This document shows positions 10,522 to 19,020 of a DNA stretch of 50,074 bases, piece after piece. The translations under genes were made by a program, and so were the position numbers. The notes below the pieces were generated by a model. That model saw only the letters and a list, made by a program, of their open reading frames with translations. It had not been told where the DNA came from and did not search any database. This DNA comes from CAZEVY01 sp964515555 (GTDB lineage: Bacteria > Acidobacteriota > Terriglobia > Bryobacterales > Bryobacteraceae), in NCBI GenBank assembly GCA_964515555.1, contig CAZEVY010000027.1, forward strand, positions 1-50,074. The letters run 5' to 3'. Positions within the stretch are counted from its first letter, which is position 1; the number at the start of each line of letters is the position of its first letter.

Positions 10522-11066
10522 GCACCAAGACTCTGTTCACGGTCGAGCAGTTCCTGGCGTTGCCCGACGACGAGAAGGAACGCTACGAGCTGGACGAAGG
10601 AGAATTGATACCGATGGCTTGGGCGACGCCGAAGCACAACCTCGGGCGAGATCGCTTGAACCGGCTGTGGTTCGCGTTTCTCGAAGAGACCAGACTTGGG
10701 GTCGTCATCTCCGAGACCCCCTTTCGGTTACCCGGAGACAATGCTCGCATCCCGGACTTGGTCTATTACACCGCGGAGCGGTGGAAGGCAGTCGACCAGG
10801 AGCACGTTCCCATCGATACGCCGCCCGACATCGCCGTCGAAGTGATTTCCGCGAGCGACAGGGACATCAACCGGAAGGTCAAGCTGTATTTCGAAGCCGG
10901 AGTTCGTGAGGTGTGGCTCCTCTACTTAAGCGACCACGAACTGCACATCCGCCGCCCCAGTTCCGCCCGCATCCTCGGCCCCGGCGACACGCTCGATTCG
11001 CCCGAAATCCTCCCGGGCTTCTCCATCCCCGTCGCCAGCCTCTTCGAAGACCTCGCCACGGTCTGA
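10518..11066 (+). CDS. Uma2 family endonuclease-like protein
   Basis: 182 residues starting MSTKTLFTVEQFLALP, the usual Uma2 N terminus. The PD-(D/E)xK-like core is visible as RIPDLVYYT, then DIAVEVIS with the acidic residue, then INRKVKLYFEAGVREVWLLY. The fold is restriction-endonuclease-like; the cellular role of these proteins is unknown and they multiply in cyanobacteria and Acidobacteria. ATG 10518 overlaps the patatin stop (ATGA). No toxin-antitoxin or restriction partner is next to it. Confidence 0.9.
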   Translation: MSTKTLFTVEQFLALPDDEKERYELDEGELIPMAWATPKHNLGRDRLNRLWFAFLEETRLGVVISETPFRLPGDNARIPDLVYYTAERWKAVDQEHVPIDTPPDIAVEVISASDRDINRKVKLYFEAGVREVWLLYLSDHELHIRRPSSARILGPGDTLDSPEILPGFSIPVASLFEDLATV

Positions 11067-11086
11067 AACCGCCCGCATTCCCTTGC

Positions 11087-11092
11087 TAATCT
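11087..11092 (+). promoter_or_regulatory. -10-like element TAATCT for the selenoprotein gene
   Basis: TAATCT ends 6 nt before GTG 11099, placing the transcript start at or near the start codon. The AAAAGG that abuts GTG is too close to be a normal ribosome-binding site. No clear -35 is visible. Confidence 0.45.
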
Positions 11093-11098
11093 GAAAAG

Positions 11099-12358
11099 GT
11101 GAACGCACGACGACTATCGACACTGGCGCTGCCGGCCGGCGCCGCCATGCTGCTTTCCGTCGGCAACTTCGCCCGCGCCGAGGACGACACCCTCCCCTGG
11201 CACAACAACTATCGCGAGGCGATCGCCGAGGCGCGCCGCACGGGGAAGCCGATATTCCTCGAATTCCGGTGCGAACCTTGAATCGCCGGACGAATCTTCG
11301 ACGCACAGGTTGTGCTGTCGCCTAAATCCTCACCCCGCGGAAAGCTGCTCGCCCAGTACGTGCGCGCGCGCATCACCCGCATCGACGACAGCAACGTCGC
11401 GCTCTTCGACCGCGACTGGAACTCCACCCTCTACTACTTCGTCCTCGACGCCGACGAGCGCATCTACCTGCGCTACGGAGGCCGGGACGCCCGCAGTCAC
11501 GACACCTACCTGAACCTCGCCAGCATCGAGCTCGCCCTCGCGCAGGGACTCGAACTCCACCGCCGCGCGACGGCCGGCGAACTGAAGTTCCCCGATCCTC
11601 CGAAGCCCCTCTATCCGCGCGACATTCCGATGCTCTTCGAGAACACCTCGCAGCGCGGCCGCTGCGTCGAGTGCCACCTCGCCGGCGACTTCATGCTCCA
11701 GCAGCGCGAGCGCGACGGCACGCTCGACCGGCCCACGCACCTGTTCCGTTTCCCCGACATCCGCAGCCTCGGCATCGAGCTCGACGTGCCGAAAGGGCTG
11801 GTCGTCAAGGAAGCCACGGGAGCCGTCGCGGCGGCCGGCATGCGCGCCGGCGACCGCATCGCCTCGCTCGATGCGGCACCCGTCCACACGTTCGGCGACC
11901 TCCAGTACCGCCTCGACAAAACGCCGCGCACGGCGCGCGAAATCCGCATGGGCGTCGACCGCGCGGGCGCCGCGGTGGACCTCGCGGTCGCGCTGCCCGA
12001 GCGCTGGTGGGTGAGCGACATCCGCTTCCGCCAGTTGAGCGCCGACCCGCGCGCCGAGTTCGAGTCGCGCCCGCTGACCGCGGAGGAAAAGCGCAGGCAC
12101 GGCCTGAAGGACGACGGTTTCGCCGCCGAGGTGACCTCCATCGGCGGCTTCGCCACCATGCTTAAGGTGCACGAGCTGCGCACCGGCGACATTGTGTTCT
12201 CCGTCGACGGCGTGGACCGCGACGAGATCGCCAACACGCCCGACCTCTACATCAAGCTGCACAGGAACGCCGGCGACACGGTAACCGTCGGGGTCCTCCG
12301 CGACGCCAAACGTTTCGAGATGCCCGTGCGCACGCAAAGGATGTTCTTCCGGAAATGA
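11099..12358 (+). CDS. Predicted selenoprotein: thioredoxin-fold/PDZ protein with CxxU and CxxCH
   Basis: If TGA at 11279-11281 is read as selenocysteine, this is one 419-residue exported protein. Order: signal peptide (1-27, ending FARAED), thioredoxin-like domain (~30-160) starting at KPIFLEFRCEP, then TGA. The TGA sits exactly where the second cysteine of a CxxC motif would be (C58-E-P-U61). The fold resumes in the same frame with IAGRIFDAQVV and VLDADERIYLRYGGRD. Next come a CVECH motif (189-193, possible heme c or metal site) and two PDZ-like domains (~231-291 and ~339-401). A SECIS-like hairpin follows the TGA. GTG 11312, an apparent start for the downstream part, lies inside that hairpin and is unlikely to be used. 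The stop overlaps the DsbD-alpha-like gene (ATGA). I recall a database family of Trx/PDZ (seleno)proteins but cannot check it here. Alternative: a nonsense mutation or sequencing error. Confidence 0.78.
11299..11320 (+). promoter_or_regulatory. Bacterial SECIS-like hairpin
   Basis: CGAC (11299-11302) pairs with GTCG (11317-11320). GCACA (11303-11307) pairs with TGTGC (11311-11315). One T (11316) is bulged and the apical loop is GGT. The loop starts 26 nt after the TGA. Bacterial SECIS elements typically have a 16-37 nt spacing, a loop with G in the first two positions, and a GGU-type loop as in E. coli fdhF. All nine pairs are Watson-Crick, within coding sequence. Confidence 0.7.
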
Positions 12359-12894
12359 GAGCTACGATGCTCCTGCTGGCGGGCGCCCTTTGCGCCGCCG
12401 CCGAAGCCCCGCGTTGGAGCGCTCCGGTCGAGGTCACTCACGAGGGCAAGCGCGTGCTGGCCTATCGCGCGGCGGCCGAGGGCGGATACCTGGTCGTGGA
12501 GGCGGCCATCGAGCCGGGCTGGCACACGTTCGTCATGGACAACCAGCGGCGATCCGACGAGAAGCTGGCGGGCAAGCAGTCGCTGGGCGTCGACCAGCAG
12601 ACGGAGATCAAGGTGTCGGGAGGACTGGCGGCGGCGGGCGGATGGCTCCAGTCGGCGCCGAAAGATTTTTCGAAGGCCGAGCTGCGCTGGTACTCGTGGG
12701 GATTCGAGAATCGCGCGCTGTTCGCCGTGAAGGTGCGCCGCGCGGGCGCGGCTCCGGCGCAGCTCGCGATCCGCGGCCAGGCGTGCACTGAGACGGTCTG
12801 CAAAAACATCGACGTGACGCTCTCGGTTCCGGCTGGAGGCGCTTCGACGGGATCGCCGGTCATCGACCTGAAGGCTCTCCTCCCCGTACGATAG
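12355..12894 (+). CDS. DsbD alpha-domain-like secreted protein
   Basis: 179 residues with a signal peptide (LLLAGALCAAAEA). The rest resembles the N-terminal periplasmic (alpha) domain of DsbD: an Ig-like sandwich with 'EPGWHTF' early and GQACTETVCKNIDVTL late, where the two cysteines correspond to the DsbD-alpha redox pair. No transmembrane or thioredoxin-like gamma domain is present, so it cannot bring electrons across the membrane alone. ATG 12355 overlaps the stop of the selenoprotein gene (ATGA), suggesting that the two proteins exchange electrons or act on the same client. A similar stand-alone protein is encoded at 45223-45684. Confidence 0.78.
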   Translation: MRATMLLLAGALCAAAEAPRWSAPVEVTHEGKRVLAYRAAAEGGYLVVEAAIEPGWHTFVMDNQRRSDEKLAGKQSLGVDQQTEIKVSGGLAAAGGWLQSAPKDFSKAELRWYSWGFENRALFAVKVRRAGAAPAQLAIRGQACTETVCKNIDVTLSVPAGGASTGSPVIDLKALLPVR

Positions 12895-12911
12895 GGCAAC
12901 CATTCCGTTGA

Positions 12912-12935
12912 TATACTGCCCCCAACGAGGGCAGT
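12912..12935 (+). promoter_or_regulatory. -10-like TATACT overlapped by a perfect 7-bp palindrome
   Basis: TATACT is at 12912-12917. ACTGCCC (12915-12921) is mirrored by GGGCAGT (12929-12935) across a 7-nt spacer. The right arm contains most of the GAGGG ribosome-binding site (12927-12931) of the gene starting at 12940. It could be a repressor operator or an RNA hairpin that hides the ribosome-binding site. Confidence 0.45.
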
Positions 12936-12939
12936 GATT

Positions 12940-15900
12940 ATGTCAGTGCTTCGAGTGACAGTGCTCGCCATGTTGGCCGCCACAGCGGCCTTCGCGCAAA
13001 CCGGCACGGTCACGCTGAACAGGGTGGAGATCGACTTCAACGGAAGAACCCACAGCTTCACTCCCGGAGCGGCCAACATCATCGACTTGGAGTCGATTCC
13101 GGACGTTTATTACAGTGCTCCGTATCGAGTCTTCGCGAGTTACACCACCGACCACGGTGGAGGGTTCCGAAATATCAGTTGCCAGCCAACCCACAATTCG
13201 CCGATATTGATTCCCGCGTCCGCGTTTCCCGTCCTCGACACACTCCAGCCGGGAGCCAACCCGACAGCGACGACCTCCGGGAACGTGACCCTAAATAGCG
13301 GGACCTCCCAGCTCACCGTTCTCCACCTGTTGATGCCGCCGCGCACTAACCCATCCCTTGAAGTGGTGACAACGTTCACGTGCGTCCTCTACCGGGTTGG
13401 AGCCCCGGGCCCTACCACCTACGCAACTTCCGGGAGCATCGCCGTGCGGCACCGCGTGGTCGGAATCCGCCGGTCGCTCACCATCTCCGCGACGAATCCC
13501 CCCGCCGCCACGAGTCTCACGCCGGGCGGGCTGCAACGGTTCGAAGTCACCGCGAACTGGGAAGAGAACAACGTTCAACAGGGATGGCGCCTGGAGTTGG
13601 CAGCGATCGACTCCGCGGGAAACGTGATTCGAACGGTGCGGGCCTTTCGAGGCAACGTCACCAGGCCTGCGAACGTCGGGACCGGGTCCGGGCTGATGCC
13701 TGCGAGCAGCGGGATCACGCCGATTGTGATGGACAATGTCCGGCTGCCGAGCCAGCCGGGGAAGTTGATCCTGCGCCTGGTCTCGATCGAAGACGTCAAC
13801 ATGGGCGACGGACCCGTGCTGCGCACTCTCGCAACCGCCCCGGACATCGTGTATGAACTGGGAACGCCGCTGTTGACGCTCACCAACCTGTTGCCGGCGG
13901 CGGGACAATTGCTCGTCGCGGGCAGATCCGAACCCGTCTACGCAAGCGCGCAGATCAATCGGCCCGTCGCCGCGGGCGCCCGAATCGGACTGGCGTTCAA
14001 GTATCCGGGCAGCTCGATCACCCGGAACCAGACCGCCATCAATGGCACCGAAATCGGTATCTTTGGCTCCGACGTTCCTCCACCGGGCGTCGATTCGGTG
14101 CAACTGGCTGCATTCGTCGTGGATCAAGACGGGAAACTGATCGAAGAGGTGGTCGCCCCGACGATATATCGAGTGCTTCCGTACGAGATGAGCCACATCG
14201 AAGTGGCGCAGGTGATTCAGGATTCCAACAATAGCGTGCCCCTGGTGGCGGGCAAGGCCGCTCTGGCGCGGGTGCTTATCCGTTGCTATACGAGCGCCAC
14301 GGTTGCGCTGCCGAACGTCAAACTCACGTTGACCAGGGCTGGTGCGACGCTGGCGGAGATGTTCAAGATTGGATCCTGCGTGATCGACTCGACCAGCGGT
14401 TTAGGGGCCGCACACTTGAAGGTCCTGGCGTTGAGCGAAACCGTCAACTTTCTGCTGCCAGGTGAGCTTCTCTCGGGAAAACTCGACATTACCGCGAGCG
14501 TCTCGCACAGCATCGCCGGGGGACCGCCGGTTGAGAATCAGGTGAAGCGTGCGACGGAATTCTTCCGGACTTCGAGCCTCAACATCCGCGTGGCGACGCT
14601 GTGCGAGCTCGGCTGCAGCCTGTTCGGCCCCCGCGTGGCCGGCTATCTGGGCGGACTGTTCCCCAACGCCGATAACGAGATCCGGGTAGAGCCGGCCGAG
14701 CCGGCCGTGCTTCAGCTTCGCCCGACACCCGAGGACGTCGGCCTGCCTCCCGAGGCGGCCCTTCTGACATACTCGGCCTTCCTGGACTTGGCGTTTGGCG
14801 TCACGGACCTTTTTACGATCGCCACCGACACCTACGCCACGGCGGACCGGTTGCCGGCGCTGTTCGGATCCGAGCCGAAGATCCGGTTCTACGTGGAGGG
14901 CATCCACGCACGTACGCCGCATATTCCCTGGTCGGCGGCGGTTGCCACTGGGCTGGGCTTGCAGTCGGTGTTTGACTCGTGCTTCACCGCCGCGGACCTG
15001 GGTTTCACCAGGGAGTCCCGCGGCTACAGTTTCAACTCCCCATTCGGAGGCCCCGCAATCCAGCTGGTCAACCTGAGGTCCGAGGTGGGCTTGACCAGCC
15101 GTTGCGACCAGTCGGGAATTGTGAAGACTTTTATCTCTCGGGGTCAGTATGAGGCCCTCTTCAACCGCCAGGTTCTCTCGAGCTCCAGCGCGTCGGAGAC
15201 GGCGCGAAATGCCTCGAAAACCGCGACGCCCCAGGAAGCGCTGCTGGTCACGGGAACCATCCGGTCCAGCGGAACCGCCACGCTCCTCCGCGCCTACAAG
15301 CTCACCACCACGCTGAGCGACCGCGGACTCGCCACCGGCGGCGAGTATTGCGTGACACTCGCCGGCGTCGCCAATTCAGCGCCGCGGTGTTTCAACGCGA
15401 CCTTCAACGCGAACGGCGAGCTCCCGTTCGGCATCCTGCTGCCCTTCGAACCGGCGGCGACCGGCGTCGTGCTCCGCCGCGGCAACGCCGAACTCGCGCG
15501 CATCGCCGCCAGCGCCACCGCGCCCTCCGTGCAGATTACGGCGCCGGCGGCGGGGACAACACTTAACGCCTCCACGCCGATCGTCGTCAACTGGACCGCC
15601 TCCGACCCCGACGGCGACGCGCTGCGCTTCACGGTCCTCTACAGCGGCGACGGCGGAACGTCGTGGGCGCCGGTCGCGCTCGACACGACGGCACGCACGG
15701 CGACGGTTGACGGAACGCAGCTTCGAGGGGGAAGCAACGCGCGCTTCCGCGTGGTCGCGACAGACGGCTTCCGCACCACCCAGGCGACCACGGGAGCGTT
15801 GACGCTGGCGCAGACGCCGGTGCTGGCTGCCGACGCCATCGTCGACGCCGGTCGCGCGATCGTCGGACGTACGTGGGCGGGCCGCGCGAGGCTCCGCAAT

Positions 15901-17187
15901 ACGGGCAACGGTCCGCTGCGGATTACGGCGGTGCAATCGAGTAGCGCGGCGATTCAGCCGGCGGGCGCGTTTCCGGTCGTCATCTCCGCCGGGGGCGAGC
16001 GCGAGATGGACCTGACGCTCGCACCCACTGCCGCTGGACCCTTCGAGGCGACCCTCACGCTCACCACCAACACGGGGGGCGCGCCGCCCACTGTGCGCGT
16101 GCGCGGCCAGGGGCTGAATCCCTCGAACCCCATCCTGGCGGTCGGGGCGCTGGCGCCCGACGTCGAGCGCGGCATCGTCTTCGGCAGCGTGGCCGTGGGC
16201 GACCCCTCGTCGTTCGACCTGTTCGTCTCCAACACCGGAGGCGCGGCGCTGAACCTCACGATGACCGTCTCGACCGCCGCCTTCTCTCTGCCTGACACGC
16301 CCATCGTGCCCGTGCGCGCCGCCGCGCAGTCGCAGGTGACGCTCAGGCCCAACGAGCAGGCGACAGTGCCGATCGCCTTCAAGCCGTCGGCGGCCGGCGT
16401 CTTCAACGGGACACTGACGATCACGTCGAACGACCCGTCGCTCGCGCGGCTGGAGATTCCCCTTTCCGGCACGGCGACGCCGGCGACGGGCGCGCCGCTG
16501 CTCAGCGCTGCGGGCGTGGTGAATGCGGCCAGCTTCGAGCCGGCTCTCGCGCCCGGCGGCATCGGGTCGATCTTCGGATTGCGACTGGCGAACGGCGTCG
16601 AGGCCTCGGGCGGCGCGCCGCTGCCGAGGACGCTGGGCGGGACGCGGGTGACGGTCGGCGGAGTGGAGGCGCCGCTGTTCATCGTGACGCCGGGGCAGAT
16701 CAACTTCCAGACGCCGTTCGAGGCGAAGCCGGGAGTCAGCGACATCGTGGTGTATCGCGACGGGCTGGTAAGTAATCGCGTGGGGGCGCGCATCGCCGCC
16801 GACGCGCCGGGGGTGTTCATGAACGCGTCCACGCGAGAGCCGATCGTTACGCGCGCCGACGGGTCGGTGATTTCGGCGGCGAATCCCGCGCGGCCCGGCG
16901 ACTTCCTGGTCATCTACGCGACCGGCTTCGGCGACCTGACGAATCCGCCGCGCTCGGGCGCCGCCTCGGCCGCCAACCCGCTGGCGACAGCGCGGGTGCT
17001 CCCCACGGTGACCCTCGGCGGCACGCCCGTGAGGGTGCTGTTCGCCGGACTGACTCCGTTCTTTGTTGGCTTGGTTCAGATCAATGTGCAGCTTCCGGCC
17101 ACGCTGCCGCCGGGAGCGGCGCTGGATCTGGTCGTGCGGTCGGGCGAGGCGGAAAGCCAGGCGACGCCCATGCCGGTGGCCCAGTAA
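12940..17187 (+). CDS. Large secreted protein with TIGR03437 C-terminal domain
   Basis: 1415 residues with a signal peptide (VTVLAMLAATAAFAQT). The first ~800 residues are not recognised and contain a few cysteines. Around 850-940 is an Ig/FN3-like module (SDPDGDALRFTVLYSGDGG). Two choice-of-anchor-D-like modules follow (~950-1180; 'FGSVAVGDPSSFDLFVSNTGG'). The last ~230 residues match the Solibacter-type TIGR03437 domain (VNAASFEPALAPG, GQINFQTPFEA, FLVIYATGFGDL, GLVQINVQLP). Proteins with this tail are extracellular and expanded in Bryobacterales; function unknown, possibly adhesion or matrix. ATG 12940 lies 8 nt after GAGGG; GTG 12934 is too close to it. Confidence 0.88.
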   Translation: MSVLRVTVLAMLAATAAFAQTGTVTLNRVEIDFNGRTHSFTPGAANIIDLESIPDVYYSAPYRVFASYTTDHGGGFRNISCQPTHNSPILIPASAFPVLDTLQPGANPTATTSGNVTLNSGTSQLTVLHLLMPPRTNPSLEVVTTFTCVLYRVGAPGPTTYATSGSIAVRHRVVGIRRSLTISATNPPAATSLTPGGLQRFEVTANWEENNVQQGWRLELAAIDSAGNVIRTVRAFRGNVTRPANVGTGSGLMPASSGITPIVMDNVRLPSQPGKLILRLVSIEDVNMGDGPVLRTLATAPDIVYELGTPLLTLTNLLPAAGQLLVAGRSEPVYASAQINRPVAAGARIGLAFKYPGSSITRNQTAINGTEIGIFGSDVPPPGVDSVQLAAFVVDQDGKLIEEVVAPTIYRVLPYEMSHIEVAQVIQDSNNSVPLVAGKAALARVLIRCYTSATVALPNVKLTLTRAGATLAEMFKIGSCVIDSTSGLGAAHLKVLALSETVNFLLPGELLSGKLDITASVSHSIAGGPPVENQVKRATEFFRTSSLNIRVATLCELGCSLFGPRVAGYLGGLFPNADNEIRVEPAEPAVLQLRPTPEDVGLPPEAALLTYSAFLDLAFGVTDLFTIATDTYATADRLPALFGSEPKIRFYVEGIHARTPHIPWSAAVATGLGLQSVFDSCFTAADLGFTRESRGYSFNSPFGGPAIQLVNLRSEVGLTSRCDQSGIVKTFISRGQYEALFNRQVLSSSSASETARNASKTATPQEALLVTGTIRSSGTATLLRAYKLTTTLSDRGLATGGEYCVTLAGVANSAPRCFNATFNANGELPFGILLPFEPAATGVVLRRGNAELARIAASATAPSVQITAPAAGTTLNASTPIVVNWTASDPDGDALRFTVLYSGDGGTSWAPVALDTTARTATVDGTQLRGGSNARFRVVATDGFRTTQATTGALTLAQTPVLAADAIVDAGRAIVGRTWAGRARLRNTGNGPLRITAVQSSSAAIQPAGAFPVVISAGGEREMDLTLAPTAAGPFEATLTLTTNTGGAPPTVRVRGQGLNPSNPILAVGALAPDVERGIVFGSVAVGDPSSFDLFVSNTGGAALNLTMTVSTAAFSLPDTPIVPVRAAAQSQVTLRPNEQATVPIAFKPSAAGVFNGTLTITSNDPSLARLEIPLSGTATPATGAPLLSAAGVVNAASFEPALAPGGIGSIFGLRLANGVEASGGAPLPRTLGGTRVTVGGVEAPLFIVTPGQINFQTPFEAKPGVSDIVVYRDGLVSNRVGARIAADAPGVFMNASTREPIVTRADGSVISAANPARPGDFLVIYATGFGDLTNPPRSGAASAANPLATARVLPTVTLGGTPVRVLFAGLTPFFVGLVQINVQLPATLPPGAALDLVVRSGEAESQATPMPVAQ

Positions 17188-17251
17188 ACTCCATGAAACC
17201 GGCGTCCTACCTGCGCCGTCAGACACCCCAATAGGCGGGCGGAGTCGAGGC

Positions 17252-17281
17252 TTGCTTTCCCCTTCGCGCCCGGCCTAGAAT
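17252..17281 (+). promoter_or_regulatory. Sigma70-like promoter for the GWxTD gene
   Basis: TTGCTT (17252-17257), an 18-nt spacer, then TAGAAT (17276-17281). Transcription would start near 17288, leaving a short leader that carries the Shine-Dalgarno AAGGTAGGA (17295-17303) before ATG 17311. The rest of the 17188-17310 gap shows nothing else. Confidence 0.6.
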
Positions 17282-17310
17282 TGGGGTAGCTCGTAAGGTA
17301 GGACAACTCT

Positions 17311-18966
17311 ATGAAGAGCCGAATACTGTTCGTGTTTCTGGGAGCCGCCGCGCTGCTGCTGGCCGCCGACAAGAAAGCGGCGCCGGCCGAGCAGCGCGAA
17401 ACCGTCGCCAAGCCGATGAGCGAGAAGCAGCGCCGCCGCCAGGAAGAGCGGCTGCGCAAGGAGCTCGAAACGCCCTTCCGCAAGTGGCTCAACGAGGATG
17501 TCACCTACATCATCACCGACGAGGAGCGCACCGCCTGGAAACGCCTGGCGACCGACGAGGAACGCGAGCAGTTCGTCGAGCAGTTCTGGCTGCGCCGCGA
17601 CCCCTCGCCCGACACCCAGGAAAACGAGTACCGCGAAGAGCACTACCGGCGCATCGCCTACGCCAACGAGCGCTTCGCCTCGGGCATCCCCGGCTGGAAG
17701 TCGGACCGCGGGCGCATCTACATCACCTTCGGCCCCGCCGATGAAGTCGAATCGCATCCCTCGGGCGGCAGCTACGAGCGGCCCTTCGAGGAGGGCGGCG
17801 GCACCACGTCGACTTATCCGTTCGAGAAATGGCGCTACCGCTGGATCGAGGGCATCGGCACCGACATCATTATCGAGTTCGTCGACCCGACGATGACCGG
17901 CGAATACCGCATGACGATGGACCCGTCGGAGAAGGACGCCCTGCTGCACGTCCCCAACGCCGGCCTGACCCTGAACGAGCAGATGGGCCTTTCGACCAAG
18001 GCCGACCGCTTCTCGCGCACCGACGGCACGCGCCTCGGCACCGGCAACCAGCCGCTGCCGCAGCGCATGAACCAGTTCGAGCGACTCCAGCAGTTCGCCC
18101 TGCTACAGAAGCCGCCGTCGATCAAGTTCAAGGATCTGGAAGCCGTCGTCAGCTCGACCATCAAGTACAACCTGCTGCCCTTGCGCGTCCGCGCCGACTA
18201 CGTGCGCCTGACCAACTCGACCGTGCTGACCAACATCACGGCGCAGCTGGACAAGAAGGATCTCCAGTTCCAGGCCAAGGAAGGCATCTCGAAGATGATC
18301 GTGAACATCTACGGGCGCATCAGCTCGATGTCGCGCCGTCCGGTGAACATTTTCGAGGACGTCGTCACCCAGGAGGTGCCGACCGAGCTGCTGGCCGAGG
18401 CCTCCAAGGGTTCGTCGATCTACCAGAAGTCGATTCCGCTGGCGCCCGGCACCTACCGGCTGAACCTGGTGGTGAAGGACATCGTGGGCGGCAACATGAC
18501 CAACTACGAGATGGCGCTGACGGTGCCCCGCTACGAAGACGAGAAGATGGGCATGAGCAGCATCATCCTGGCCGACGTCATCGAGAAGGTCCCGACCCGG
18601 AGCATCGGCACGGGACAGTTCGTCATCGGCACCACCAAGGTGCGCCCGCGCATGGACGAGTCCTTCAAGAAGGACGAGCGCATGGGCATCTACGTGCAGT
18701 TCTACAACCTGACGCCGGACGAGAAGACCCAGAAGCCCAACGGGACCATCGAGTACGAAGTGGTGCGGACGGGCACCAACGAGAAGATCTTCGAGTTCAC
18801 CGAGGAGATCGCCAAGGTGGACGGCGCCTCGGCCAACCAGTGCACTATCGAGAAGGTGCTGCCGCTCGCCAGCATGACTCCGGGCGACTACACCCTGAAG
18901 ATGAAAATCACCGACCGGAACAGCAATCAGGTGTTGACACCTACGGCGAAGTTTAAGGTACTCTAG
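17311..18966 (+). CDS. GWxTD domain-containing protein
   Basis: 551 residues with a signal peptide (ILFVFLGAAALLLAAD), followed by a Lys/Glu/Arg-rich stretch (~25-55). The GWxTD domain lies at about 55-200: FRKWLNEDVTYIITDEER, FVEQFWLRRDPSPDTQENEYREEHYRR, and GWKSDRGRIYITFGPADEV. In this protein the name-giving GWxTD is KWLNED. The C-terminal half is beta-rich and repetitive (VNIYGRISS, GTYRLNLVVKD, TPGDYTLKMKI), suggesting Ig-like modules. The domain is common in Acidobacteria and Bacteroidetes; its role is unknown. It has its own promoter and precedes the beta-barrel-like gene, possibly in one transcript. Confidence 0.9.
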   Translation: MKSRILFVFLGAAALLLAADKKAAPAEQRETVAKPMSEKQRRRQEERLRKELETPFRKWLNEDVTYIITDEERTAWKRLATDEEREQFVEQFWLRRDPSPDTQENEYREEHYRRIAYANERFASGIPGWKSDRGRIYITFGPADEVESHPSGGSYERPFEEGGGTTSTYPFEKWRYRWIEGIGTDIIIEFVDPTMTGEYRMTMDPSEKDALLHVPNAGLTLNEQMGLSTKADRFSRTDGTRLGTGNQPLPQRMNQFERLQQFALLQKPPSIKFKDLEAVVSSTIKYNLLPLRVRADYVRLTNSTVLTNITAQLDKKDLQFQAKEGISKMIVNIYGRISSMSRRPVNIFEDVVTQEVPTELLAEASKGSSIYQKSIPLAPGTYRLNLVVKDIVGGNMTNYEMALTVPRYEDEKMGMSSIILADVIEKVPTRSIGTGQFVIGTTKVRPRMDESFKKDERMGIYVQFYNLTPDEKTQKPNGTIEYEVVRTGTNEKIFEFTEEIAKVDGASANQCTIEKVLPLASMTPGDYTLKMKITDRNSNQVLTPTAKFKVL

Positions 18967-18997
18967 AACCGGACCGGGACCGCCCGGACGGCGGTTC
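18966..18997 (+). terminator. GC-rich hairpin after the GWxTD gene
   Basis: GAACCG (18966-18971) pairs with CGGTTC (18992-18997), and an inner CCGGG (18974-18978) pairs with CCCGG (18983-18987). It starts at the last base of the stop codon. There is no T-tract, so it is a weak terminator or attenuator before the gene at 19021. Confidence 0.35.
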
Positions 18998-19020
18998 GAC
19001 ATTTCCATCAGGCCGCGCCC

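Noticed and set aside
10518..11066. Restriction or toxin-antitoxin system around the Uma2 gene
   Set aside because: There is no methyltransferase, specificity subunit or antitoxin-like gene beside it; the coupled neighbour is a patatin phospholipase. A patatin effector of a CBASS-type defence was considered, but no cyclase gene is present.
11312..12358. A separate 348-residue gene starting at GTG 11312
   Set aside because: The GTG lies inside the SECIS-like hairpin, has no ribosome-binding site, and the frame continues the thioredoxin domain from upstream of the TGA. A split gene would leave both parts without a complete fold.
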